From Clostridiales bacterium (GTDB lineage: Bacteria; Bacillota; Clostridia; Lachnospirales; Lachnospiraceae), in NCBI GenBank assembly GCA_012512855.1, contig JAAZDK010000034.1, forward strand, positions 1-39,380: DNA of 39,380 nt. Direction: 5' to 3'. This document shows positions 16,266-22,959 of the stretch, one piece after another (position 1 is the first letter of the stretch; every line of letters begins with the position of its first letter). Below the pieces are notes generated by a model that was given only the letters and a program-made list of their open reading frames with translations, searched no databases and had not been told where the DNA came from. The position numbers and the translations under genes are program-made.

Positions 16266-17453
16266 CTATTCTATTACAATCTCCTGTCCTTCTGATAAGC
16301 CATTATATACCCATGTTTCATTTCCATTATCGCGACCGGATATATACTGCTTACGTATCTCACCGTTAGTATCAAGTATGTTGACGTATTTCAGGCCTTT
16401 GTCTGCTTTAACCGCCTTTGATGGAATTAACAAAACATTTTTAACGTTAATTGCAATCGCCGTAATATTTGCCCTCTGTCCCGGAGAAGCCATCTCCTCG
16501 CTTATGCTCTCCGGCTTTATATAAACCATTCCTGTTTTGGCTTCTCCATTCAGCACGGAATCTATGGCAACCACCTTACCCTTGATGCTCTTTGAAGTAT
16601 TTTCCTGCTTATTGATTATAGGATTTATCGTAACCTCAAGGTTATACCACAAATTATTGGCCCCTGCGGATTCAGCCTGCAAAACGGCGCTGTTTATGTC
16701 CGCCATGTAAATGAAGCCGTTACCTCTCTCAAGTATTGAACCCTTCTTTAAGCGATTGTCAAACCAATATATAATTCCGTCGAAGGGAGCCTTCAAATAC
16801 TTGATTTCCGTGTTAGCCTTAAATTCCTCCAACTCTTCTCTCTGCTTACTTAGGCTCCTTTCGGTCTGATACTTGTATTGCTCCAGAGAAATTTTCTTTT
16901 TCTCGATATTCAGCATGTCTATCTGAGCTTCAATTGAGGATAAATTCTTTAACATCATGCTGTTAATACTGTCCTCTATATCCCGCTCTCTCTCCTGAAC
17001 AGTCTTTTTATAATTTTCCTCATTCTTCTTCAGCATCATTTCCTTTTCTTCCAAAGCCAGCTCATCTACAGGTACGGTATAGGAAAGCAAAGGCTGATCC
17101 TTTTTAACAAACTGTCCCCAATTCACCATGAATTCCACAAGATAGCCTTCCTCATCCCCAATCGTAAGATAAGTTTCTTTTAGGGTTCTTAACTCCATGT
17201 TTTTAAGGGAGCTGACCTGAATAAAGTCGCCGATATAAGCCTTCACTGTTTTAATATTGCTGACAGCAACAGTACTGTCTGTAACATTCTCGTCTGCAGT
17301 ATTTACGTCTTCTGTATTAGCCTCTGCTCCACTGCCTTCCGACGTGTTAGTACTGTCACCAATTTGCTCTGCGAGTGTATATCGGGTTCCCAGCATCGAT
17401 GCCAGAGCAATGAAAACAAGTACTAGTTTTAAAAGCTTATGATCCCTGAACAT
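16266..17453 (-). CDS. HlyD/MacA-like adaptor protein 3 (membrane-anchored)
   Basis: I place the start at the ATG at 17453 (395 residues), with AAGGAG 9 nt upstream. A GTG at 17480 is possible but has no ribosome site. An N-terminal helix (~5-28) without lipobox Cys anchors it, unlike adaptors 1 and 2. Then come an Asn/Thr/Glu-rich spacer, a lipoyl/barrel half (VKAYIGDFIQVSSLKN), a long coiled-coil hairpin at ~135-220 (LEEKEMMLKKNEENYKKTVQ and KQREELEEFKANTEIK), the returning lipoyl half (KAPFDGIIYW) and a C-terminal beta-barrel region ending in GLSEGQEIVIE. This is the membrane-fusion/adaptor layout. The start lies inside the end of adaptor 2 (17-nt overlap) and the permease follows after 4 nt. 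Confidence 0.85.
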   Translation of the reverse strand: MFRDHKLLKLVLVFIALASMLGTRYTLAEQIGDSTNTSEGSGAEANTEDVNTADENVTDSTVAVSNIKTVKAYIGDFIQVSSLKNMELRTLKETYLTIGDEEGYLVEFMVNWGQFVKKDQPLLSYTVPVDELALEEKEMMLKKNEENYKKTVQERERDIEDSINSMMLKNLSSIEAQIDMLNIEKKKISLEQYKYQTERSLSKQREELEEFKANTEIKYLKAPFDGIIYWFDNRLKKGSILERGNGFIYMADINSAVLQAESAGANNLWYNLEVTINPIINKQENTSKSIKGKVVAIDSVLNGEAKTGMVYIKPESISEEMASPGQRANITAIAINVKNVLLIPSKAVKADKGLKYVNILDTNGEIRKQYISGRDNGNETWVYNGLSEGQEIVIE

Positions 17454-18528
17454 ATACCACATCTCCTTCTTCCAGGCCACTTATAATCTCAACCTGAATA
17501 TCAGTCTCTATTCCAGTTTCTACATTGCATCTGGCAAATGCCCCATTATTCATGCGATATACGAAATGGCCTTCAGCATCCGAATATAAGGCTTTCTTTG
17601 GAATAGTCAAAACATTCTCCCTGACCTTGTTTTTCAGGCAGATGCAGGCATAATCGCCGGAGGTTAAATCAACATCCTCCCCTATTATGGCAAATCTGCT
17701 CTCGATTGCTATTCCGCTGTCATTCATTTTAACCAGCTCGTCAGATTCCAGCGGAACATATTCTATATCATATTGCTTGCCGTTTATTAAGGCATAGGCC
17801 TGGTTAGCATTTATAAAAGTGTTTCTGTCCATATAATTACTCTGGATATGAAGCTTCGACTCATCGGTAATTATAATAACAGGACTGTCCTTGCTTACCC
17901 TGATACCACCAAAGGAGCTGATATAAACAATCCTTCCTGTAATGGGCGCCTTGATTATGGTCTTTTCCAACTCCGCTTTGGCTTCCTCAAGACTTTCCTT
18001 CATCTTATTTAAATCATATTTCTGCTTCTTGATATTCTGCTCCATGCTTAATTTCATCTTTTCAAGCTCCGACTGCATCTGGGCTATTTCCAGCTGAGGA
18101 GCGTTGTTGTTTATCTTTTGTACAATGCTCAGCTCCATTATATCTATGTCCAGCTGCTGCAGCCTGTTATTAAATTCATTGTTGCTTTCCATATCCTCAA
18201 TGGACTCTTCAAGCTGCTCTATTTTTTCCGACAGCGCTTTACTGTCAAGATAGGCCAATATATCCCCTTCCTTTACCTCCTGTCCAAGGTATACACAAAC
18301 CTCACTCAGTATTCCGTCCACAGCCGGATATACCACTTCCAGAGCCGGATATACCTTGGCATCATAGGTGGTCAACTCAAATATATCTCCACGCGTTACT
18401 ATCGCAGTTTCCATCTTTCCCTGCACCGGAGCCTTAAGGACCGGTACGCTCTCTCCGACCTTTTCCTTGCAGCCACTTAAGAAGATCAAAGCAATCAACA
18501 GTAAAATTCCTGGTATTTTTTTTCTCAT
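17437..18528 (-). CDS. HlyD/MacA-like adaptor lipoprotein 2
   Basis: 363 residues. The signal peptide ends in LSGC (Cys20 lipid anchor). A lipoyl half-motif (PAVDGILSEVCVYLGQEVKEGDILAYL, ~70-95) is followed by a coiled-coil hairpin at ~97-190 (KIEQLEESIEDMESN … KKQKYDLNKMKESLEEAKAE). The second lipoyl half (KAPITGRIVYISSFGG) and a beta-barrel/membrane-proximal C-terminus ending GLEEGDVVYVQGS come next. GGAGGTGA lies 7 nt before the ATG. It follows adaptor 1 by 22 nt. In Gram-positive exporters such adaptors sit on the outer membrane face over the permease. Three non-identical adaptors in one operon suggest a mixed ring. Confidence 0.87.
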   Translation of the reverse strand: MRKKIPGILLLIALIFLSGCKEKVGESVPVLKAPVQGKMETAIVTRGDIFELTTYDAKVYPALEVVYPAVDGILSEVCVYLGQEVKEGDILAYLDSKALSEKIEQLEESIEDMESNNEFNNRLQQLDIDIMELSIVQKINNNAPQLEIAQMQSELEKMKLSMEQNIKKQKYDLNKMKESLEEAKAELEKTIIKAPITGRIVYISSFGGIRVSKDSPVIIITDESKLHIQSNYMDRNTFINANQAYALINGKQYDIEYVPLESDELVKMNDSGIAIESRFAIIGEDVDLTSGDYACICLKNKVRENVLTIPKKALYSDAEGHFVYRMNNGAFARCNVETGIETDIQVEIISGLEEGDVVYVQGS

Positions 18529-18550
18529 ATCTGTTCACCTCCCGGATGAC

Positions 18551-19648
18551 TTATTCAAGTATTACAGTATCCCCTTCATTTAAACCGGATATGATCTCAA
18601 CCTTCTTGTCTGCAACAAATCCGGTCTGAATCTCCTTAATGCTCTTAAATCCACCCTCATCCTCCACATACACTATGGACTTACCGTTATCAGAGTGCAC
18701 GGCAGTCAAAGGCAGATAAAGAACATTTTTCAACTCCTTCAGGGTAAACGTAATCTCGCCCCAGGTATCGATAAGTGGCTGGTTTTTGTTGTCAATAATC
18801 CGCAGATACCTTACTCCGCTGTCGGCATCCGCCGTATATTCCTCATCTATCTCGGCTGAATCAATAACTACCGCCTTATATTCATTCTTGCCAACCGTTA
18901 CTGTCAGCTCGTCCCCTGTATTGAACAATTCAGGGTTCTTACCCGATGTTACAAAAACCATGGTGTCAGGATCATACACAGTGATTACCGTATCCTTGGT
19001 ATTGGAAACATCTCTCCAGCCAAATTGCTTGATTTTCAGAATAACCCCATCAATTCCGGCATAAATCTGATGCTTCCTAACCTCTTCATTAAGCGTCTCA
19101 AGCCTTTGCTGTTCAAAGTATAAATCCTCTTCAAGCTCTTTTATAGTCTCCTCATGCCTTGCAATTTCAGCTTCATATCTGGAAGCCATCTGCTGGGTGA
19201 AGCCTTCAATGTTTATGAGCCTGTTATAGCTGCTGACAGCAAGTTCAAGCATTTCCTTTTCATTGGCTATCTGCATTTTTATAGATTCAATATTTTCGGT
19301 GCGGTATTTGATCTGCTCCGTCAGTTCACTCATTTCCAAATCTGCCAGCAGATCTCCTGCCTTTACCCTGTCTCCTTCTTCAAAGTACACATGGGCAAGC
19401 CTTTTACCTTCCACACCGAATTTGAGCTCTTCAGTCCTGAAGGCTTTATAAACACACTCAACCTTCACCCTTTGAATAATATCACCACGCATAACAGTGG
19501 CCTTTTTATAACTTTTGATTGCCGTTTCCGGCAATACCGGCGCATCAGGCAATACCTCCTCCTTTGGAGCAAGACCGCACCCGGATACAGCCAACAGAAA
19601 AATCATAAAAAAAGCCAACATTAAAGTTAAATTTGTCCTTTTCTTCAT
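18551..19648 (-). CDS. HlyD/MacA-like adaptor lipoprotein 1, first gene of exporter operon
   Basis: 365 residues. The signal peptide ends in VSGC (Cys24 lipid anchor). After a lipoyl half (VEGKRLAHVYFEEGDRVKAG, ~78-97) a coiled-coil hairpin spans ~105-190 (including EIARHEETIKELEEDLYFEQ). Then come a return lipoyl half (YAGIDGVILKIKQFGW) and beta domains ending GLNEGDTVILE. The same GL(N/S/E)EGD/Q-type ending is found in all three adaptors, showing common descent. An AAAGGGTG site lies ~9 nt before the ATG. Upstream is a 363-nt gap with two dyads that may control the operon. No regulator or sensor kinase is encoded nearby. Confidence 0.87.
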   Translation of the reverse strand: MKKRTNLTLMLAFFMIFLLAVSGCGLAPKEEVLPDAPVLPETAIKSYKKATVMRGDIIQRVKVECVYKAFRTEELKFGVEGKRLAHVYFEEGDRVKAGDLLADLEMSELTEQIKYRTENIESIKMQIANEKEMLELAVSSYNRLINIEGFTQQMASRYEAEIARHEETIKELEEDLYFEQQRLETLNEEVRKHQIYAGIDGVILKIKQFGWRDVSNTKDTVITVYDPDTMVFVTSGKNPELFNTGDELTVTVGKNEYKAVVIDSAEIDEEYTADADSGVRYLRIIDNKNQPLIDTWGEITFTLKELKNVLYLPLTAVHSDNGKSIVYVEDEGGFKSIKEIQTGFVADKKVEIISGLNEGDTVILE

Positions 19649-19706
19649 ATTCTGTTACACCCTTTGTTGATTTTTAATATTGGTTGCTAGTGTTGATTTA
19701 TATTTA

Positions 19707-19750
19707 AAATAACTGTAATAATTAACTTTTGGTTATTACTGCAGTTATTT
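19707..19750 (-). promoter_or_regulatory. Inverted repeat in the leader of the exporter operon
   Basis: AAATAACTG (19707-19715) pairs with CAGTTATTT (19742-19750). The stem continues with TAATAA (19716-19721) against TTATTA (19733-19738), past a 3-nt bulge. It lies about 60-100 nt before the adaptor 1 ATG and could be an operator or an mRNA hairpin. Its stem is too AT-rich to be a strong terminator. Confidence 0.45.
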
Positions 19751-19786
19751 GAATATTCATTTTTAATTCATCTTTAATTTCTCTAA

Positions 19787-19800
19787 CCGATGCTCATCGG
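19787..19800. promoter_or_regulatory. Short GC-rich palindrome upstream of exporter operon
   Basis: CCGATG-CT-CATCGG is a perfect 6+2+6 dyad set in AT-rich DNA, about 140 nt upstream of adaptor 1. It is compact enough to be a protein-binding site rather than an RNA hairpin. Confidence 0.4.
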
Positions 19801-19838
19801 CAAAATAACTTAAATAAATTTGAACTGGTCAAAGAAAA

Positions 19839-19872
19839 GAAGGGCAGACCAGTACTTATTAATCTACCCTTC
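19839..19872 (-). terminator. Rho-independent terminator of the CBM9-like wall protein gene
   Basis: GAAGGG (19839-19844) pairs with CCCTTC (19867-19872), then after one mismatch AGA (19846-19848) pairs with TCT (19863-19865). On the minus strand the stem is followed by TTTTCTTTGACC. It lies 140 nt beyond the stop codon at 20012. Confidence 0.75.
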
Positions 19873-20011
19873 CACTCTCAGCCCCTAAGATATGCAATTA
19901 ATATATAGTCAACAAATAATACAGTTTACTTAGAAATACTGCCATTATGTGTTTAATTAAGTTTTTCAGTTGGATCTTATCCAATTAACCGTACTGTTTT
20001 GCACTTAGCGA

Positions 20012-20728
20012 TTAGTTGCTTTTTCTCTTCCCCTTTAGAGAAATTACACCTAATGCGCAAAGTACAGCGCCTGCTCCATATACCAGTCCGTACGATACAA
20101 CACCGGTCTTCGGGCTAACTGATGCAGCTGAGGCAAATAACAGATTTTCAAATACTGCATTGTTCTGCCAAGCATCCTTCAAATCAGGATTTGTATGTAA
20201 TGTATGGTTTCTTCCACCATCTTTTGCACAGTTAACCTGCATTGTGAATTTCATTGTGGAACCTTCTGCTGTTGCATAGGGAACCTTGAATTCTACATTG
20301 TAGCCCTTGTCTGTCTTTAAAACCTTAACTTCGGAAGCAACTGAACCTGTATAAGTTTCATCAACAGCAAAAGCCTGAACCAGATTGTCTTTATTGTCGA
20401 TTCTGAGCTCTATGCTATCCTTCTCCCATACGTTACCGTTGGTGTCATCAAGGGCGCTATCCTGTACTTCTACGAAGAAGTAAATAGCTTCAGCATCATA
20501 TAATACCCAGAATGAAGCCTTGGTATCGTCTACCTCTCTGCCATCAACAGTATCGGAAACAGCTTCCATTTTAATTTCAGGAGCGTTCTTGTAAGCGTCA
20601 TCCTTAACACCATCAACAGCAGCTGTTCCCTTTACAGCTTCCCAGGTTGCATTAGGATCTGCATATACGGTGGCTGTAAAGCTGAGCACCATAGCTAATG
20701 ATAATACTAATACAATAAACTTCTTCAT
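20012..20728 (-). CDS. Sortase-type wall-anchored protein with CBM9-like domain
   Basis: I start it at the ATG at 20728 (238 residues), which has AGAGGTG 5-6 nt upstream; a TTG at 20746 has no ribosome site. A signal peptide (MKKFIVLVLSLAMVLSFTATVYA) leads into a CBM9-like beta-sandwich over ~30-190, with the opening TAAVDGVKDDAYKNAPEI and strands ASFWVLYDAEAIYFFVEVQD and WEKDSIELRIDNKD typical of that fold. The C-terminus has SPKTG, a hydrophobic stretch (VVSYGLVYGAGAVLCALGVI) and a KGKRKSN tail, which is a complete sorting signal. SPKTG is the form I know for clostridial class B-type sortases. No catalytic domain is present, so it should display a xylan- or sugar-binding module on the wall. 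It has its own long leader and terminator. Confidence 0.85.
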   Translation of the reverse strand: MKKFIVLVLSLAMVLSFTATVYADPNATWEAVKGTAAVDGVKDDAYKNAPEIKMEAVSDTVDGREVDDTKASFWVLYDAEAIYFFVEVQDSALDDTNGNVWEKDSIELRIDNKDNLVQAFAVDETYTGSVASEVKVLKTDKGYNVEFKVPYATAEGSTMKFTMQVNCAKDGGRNHTLHTNPDLKDAWQNNAVFENLLFASAASVSPKTGVVSYGLVYGAGAVLCALGVISLKGKRKSN

Positions 20729-20761
20729 AATTGCACCTCTTTTCAATTTTTATAGGCTTTT

Positions 20762-20830
20762 CAGATGCCAAATCCGGCACCTGCTGTCAACAGAACAAAA
20801 ACGGCTCTCCTCTACCGCTCGCTGCTCTGT
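20762..20830 (-). ncRNA. Structured 5' leader of the CBM9-like wall protein gene
   Basis: On the minus-strand RNA, 20830-20823 (ACAGAGCA) pairs with 20797-20790 (UGUUCUGU), enclosing a purine-rich segment (GGUAGAGGAGAG). Directly after it CAGGUGCC (20783-20776) pairs with GGCAUCUG (20769-20762) around a 6-nt loop. The second hairpin ends about 33 nt before the start codon. The segment is more GC-rich than its surroundings. It matches none of the riboswitch signatures I can recall, so it is recorded only as a structured leader. Confidence 0.4.
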
Positions 20831-21043
20831 CGTAAATCGTTGTTGCATGTAACTTCTCCAACTGAAAACCCTAATATAACACCCCAATTATATCTGAGCT
20901 GTGAATAGCCTATGTTTAAAATTATGTCCAAGAAACAGTATAGAAATAGTATATTATAACATTTTTCTTTAATATATTAATGCCTATTTGGTGATTATGC
21001 TAGTCACTTATTGCTTTTGTCTTATCATCTTTTGCTAATAATG

Positions 21044-21070
21044 TAGTAGCAATTGCTAATATTGCTACTA
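21044..21070. repeat. 10-bp hairpin between GH43 and CBM9-like genes
   Basis: TAGTAGCAAT (21044-21053) and ATTGCTACTA (21061-21070) are perfect reverse complements around a 7-nt loop. There is no T-run on the minus strand, so as a terminator of the GH43 gene (stop 208 nt upstream) it would be weak. An operator role is equally possible. Confidence 0.45.
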
Positions 21071-21277
21071 TATTTTATACAATTATTATATATGATATTA
21101 TTAAATTTTTCAATACATATATTAGCAGCTTTACTGTGCATTATTCTGCAAACAAAAGATACATTCCCGGAGTATCCGGATTATGCAGAAGTGCCAGCAG
21201 ACCTTTGCATTATCTGCCCGGCTTTTGCCTTTTTGCTTAAGCTTTAGCAATAAACGGGCGACAAAGCGCAAAAATTT

Positions 21278-22846
21278 CTAATAACGAATTGTAAAGTCCA
21301 ATATATCAATGTAATTATCCGTCTTAACTCCGTTACCGGATGCATATACTCCGATAGTGTTGCCAACAAAGCCACCGGCAATGTCCGTACTCATTTCATG
21401 AATGTCGGCATCAAGTTTAAGCGGAAGCTCTTTCTGTCCTATTACGGCATAGAAATCCGCTTTCTGGCCATGACCCTTGATTTTTAATTTTATATTCTTT
21501 GCACCCGATGCAGAATCAGCTTCCAATTCATCAGAGGAAACCAACTTCTCCTCCAGAATGTGATCCTGCAGATTAAGACACTTTACCAGCTGAAGGGAAT
21601 AAGCTGCTGCCTCTTTTTTGTATTTCAGCCTTAACAGCATATGATATTCATTGCTTTGTAATATTACAAGGCCGAATTCCTCCGTATCGGTAAGCTTATT
21701 AAATTCCACATCCAGATTTGCCTCATAATTATATTCCAGCTGTCTGAATCCAAGATAAGCAGGGCTCTCAAGCTCCTTAAGGGTTTCCGGCAAAAACCTG
21801 AGCCTGATTATACCGTTATTGTTCTCATAAAACTGCTCCTTCGGATTGCGAAGCATAAGAACATCGTATTTATTTTTGCCCAAATCACGAAGGGTCTGCT
21901 GCTTACTTGCCCTTGAGCTTGCGCCATCAAAGGGCAGCTCTACAATATCCTCAAGCTTACCTACTCCCGGATTAACAACCGGCCAGCCATCCTCCCACAC
22001 AACCTTTGCCAGGAAGGTTTCCCTTCCCAGTCCTATATAACCTTCACATCTTCTGCTGGCCAGCATTACCATATACCAGTTGCCGTTAACATCATCCACC
22101 AAATCGGCATGTCCGACATAACAGACCGGATAATCCTTACCCAGATGTCTGTGGGTCAGAATCGGATTTTTGGGATTGCCAGTATAGGGACCGAATATCT
22201 CCTTGCTACGGGCTACTGTAACTGCATGCTCAGGTCCGGTTCCTCCTTCGGCAATCAGCAGATAGTAATAGCCATCCTTTTTATATATATGCGGACCCTC
22301 AGGCCATATAACATCCTTTAGCGCCCCCTTCCAGATGGCATGGCTTTCACCTGTCAATTTCATCTGCTCCAGATCAAGCTTCTGTACCCAGATTTCCCAG
22401 TCGCCGTTATATCTGACACCTGCGGGATTAGGTCTGGTTCCTACATAATAGCAGCTTCCGTCCTCATCAAAGAAAAGGCTTGGATCAATGCCGGGCGCAT
22501 TCAGATAGTAAGGCTCGGACCAGGGACCGGCCGGATCCTTCGCTGTAACTATAAAATTACCTCCACCTGAGACATTTGTGGTTATCATGTAAAATGTCCC
22601 ATTGTAATATCTGATGGTTGGAGCAAATATTCCTCCTGAATGGCCGCTCTTATTCAATGGTATTTGCGAAGCTCTGTCCAGTACATTACCTATCTGCTCC
22701 CAGTCAGCCAAATTTTTACTATGCCATATAGGAACGCCAGGAAAGTATGCAAAGCTTGAATTTACTAAATAAAAATCTTCTCCCACCCTGCATATGGACG
22801 GGTCTGGATAAAAGCCTGAAAGTATCGGATTGATTGCCTGTATCAT
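21278..22846 (-). CDS. Cytosolic GH43 beta-xylosidase-like enzyme
   Basis: 522 residues without a signal peptide. Asp15 in FYPDPSICR is the expected base, Asp121 in GIDPSLFFDEDG the modulator and Glu183 in WPEGPHIYKK the acid. The opening run INPILSGFYPDPSI and SSFAYFPGVPIWHSKNL are characteristic of two-domain GH43 beta-xylosidases. The C-terminal half (~310-522) is the beta-sandwich that completes the active site in that group. It should release xylose from imported xylo-oligosaccharides. AAAGGA lies about 8 nt before the ATG. It follows the GH43-CBM6 gene by 113 nt in the same direction. It is clearly different from the GH43 at 2176-3729, so the two probably handle different linkages or chain ends. 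Confidence 0.9.
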   Translation of the reverse strand: MIQAINPILSGFYPDPSICRVGEDFYLVNSSFAYFPGVPIWHSKNLADWEQIGNVLDRASQIPLNKSGHSGGIFAPTIRYYNGTFYMITTNVSGGGNFIVTAKDPAGPWSEPYYLNAPGIDPSLFFDEDGSCYYVGTRPNPAGVRYNGDWEIWVQKLDLEQMKLTGESHAIWKGALKDVIWPEGPHIYKKDGYYYLLIAEGGTGPEHAVTVARSKEIFGPYTGNPKNPILTHRHLGKDYPVCYVGHADLVDDVNGNWYMVMLASRRCEGYIGLGRETFLAKVVWEDGWPVVNPGVGKLEDIVELPFDGASSRASKQQTLRDLGKNKYDVLMLRNPKEQFYENNNGIIRLRFLPETLKELESPAYLGFRQLEYNYEANLDVEFNKLTDTEEFGLVILQSNEYHMLLRLKYKKEAAAYSLQLVKCLNLQDHILEEKLVSSDELEADSASGAKNIKLKIKGHGQKADFYAVIGQKELPLKLDADIHEMSTDIAGGFVGNTIGVYASGNGVKTDNYIDILDFTIRY

Positions 22847-22896
22847 ATTTTTAATTCCTTTCCTAATATTTTTATTTTAATATCATAGGTTGCTGC

Positions 22897-22931
22897 TCTG
22901 CTGCAGGAAATCGCTCATTACCACCAGCAGA
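22897..22931 (-). repeat. Intercistronic hairpin between two GH43 genes
   Basis: TCTGCTG (22897-22903) pairs with CAGCAGA (22925-22931). A competing pairing joins GCAGGA (22903-22908) with TCCTGC (22935-22940). There is no T-run, so a transcript-stability or processing element between cotranscribed genes fits better than a terminator. Confidence 0.35.
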
Positions 22932-22959
22932 AGCTCCTGCCATGCATTAAGCAATAAGC

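Larger units (their letters stand above)
19649..20011. other. Control region of exporter operon and terminator of the CBM9-like gene
   Basis: No gene is supported. From left to right it holds the exporter leader, an AT-rich dyad (19707-19750), a short GC-rich palindrome (19787-19800) and the terminator of the wall-protein gene (19839-19872). ATGAAT occurs twice 11 bp apart on the minus strand between the two dyads, the spacing used by some response regulators. I could not settle on one promoter. Confidence 0.5.
20729..21277. other. Long untranslated region between GH43 and the CBM9-like gene
   Basis: No gene is supported. The part nearest the CBM9-like gene (20762-20830) can fold into two hairpins on the minus-strand RNA. 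A TATAAT hexamer on the minus strand lies near 20900 with no good -35. A 10-bp hairpin is at 21044-21070, and a CCGGA-GTA-TCCGG dyad at 21177-21189. Confidence 0.5.

Noticed and set aside
10227-19648. Bacteriocin or lantibiotic export and immunity cluster
   Set aside because: Adaptors and FtsX-type permease would fit, but there is no precursor peptide, modification enzyme, C39 peptidase domain or two-component system nearby.
20762-20830. Known riboswitch (c-di-GMP, SAM, TPP, lysine, cobalamin) in the wall-protein leader
   Set aside because: None of the conserved core words I can recall for these classes is present; only generic hairpins are supported.
21053-21247. 64-codon plus-strand frame with a hydrophobic N-terminus between GH43 and CBM9-like genes
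   Set aside because: It begins with TTG, has no ribosome site, and its start lies inside a hairpin; the hydrophobic run comes from T-rich DNA.
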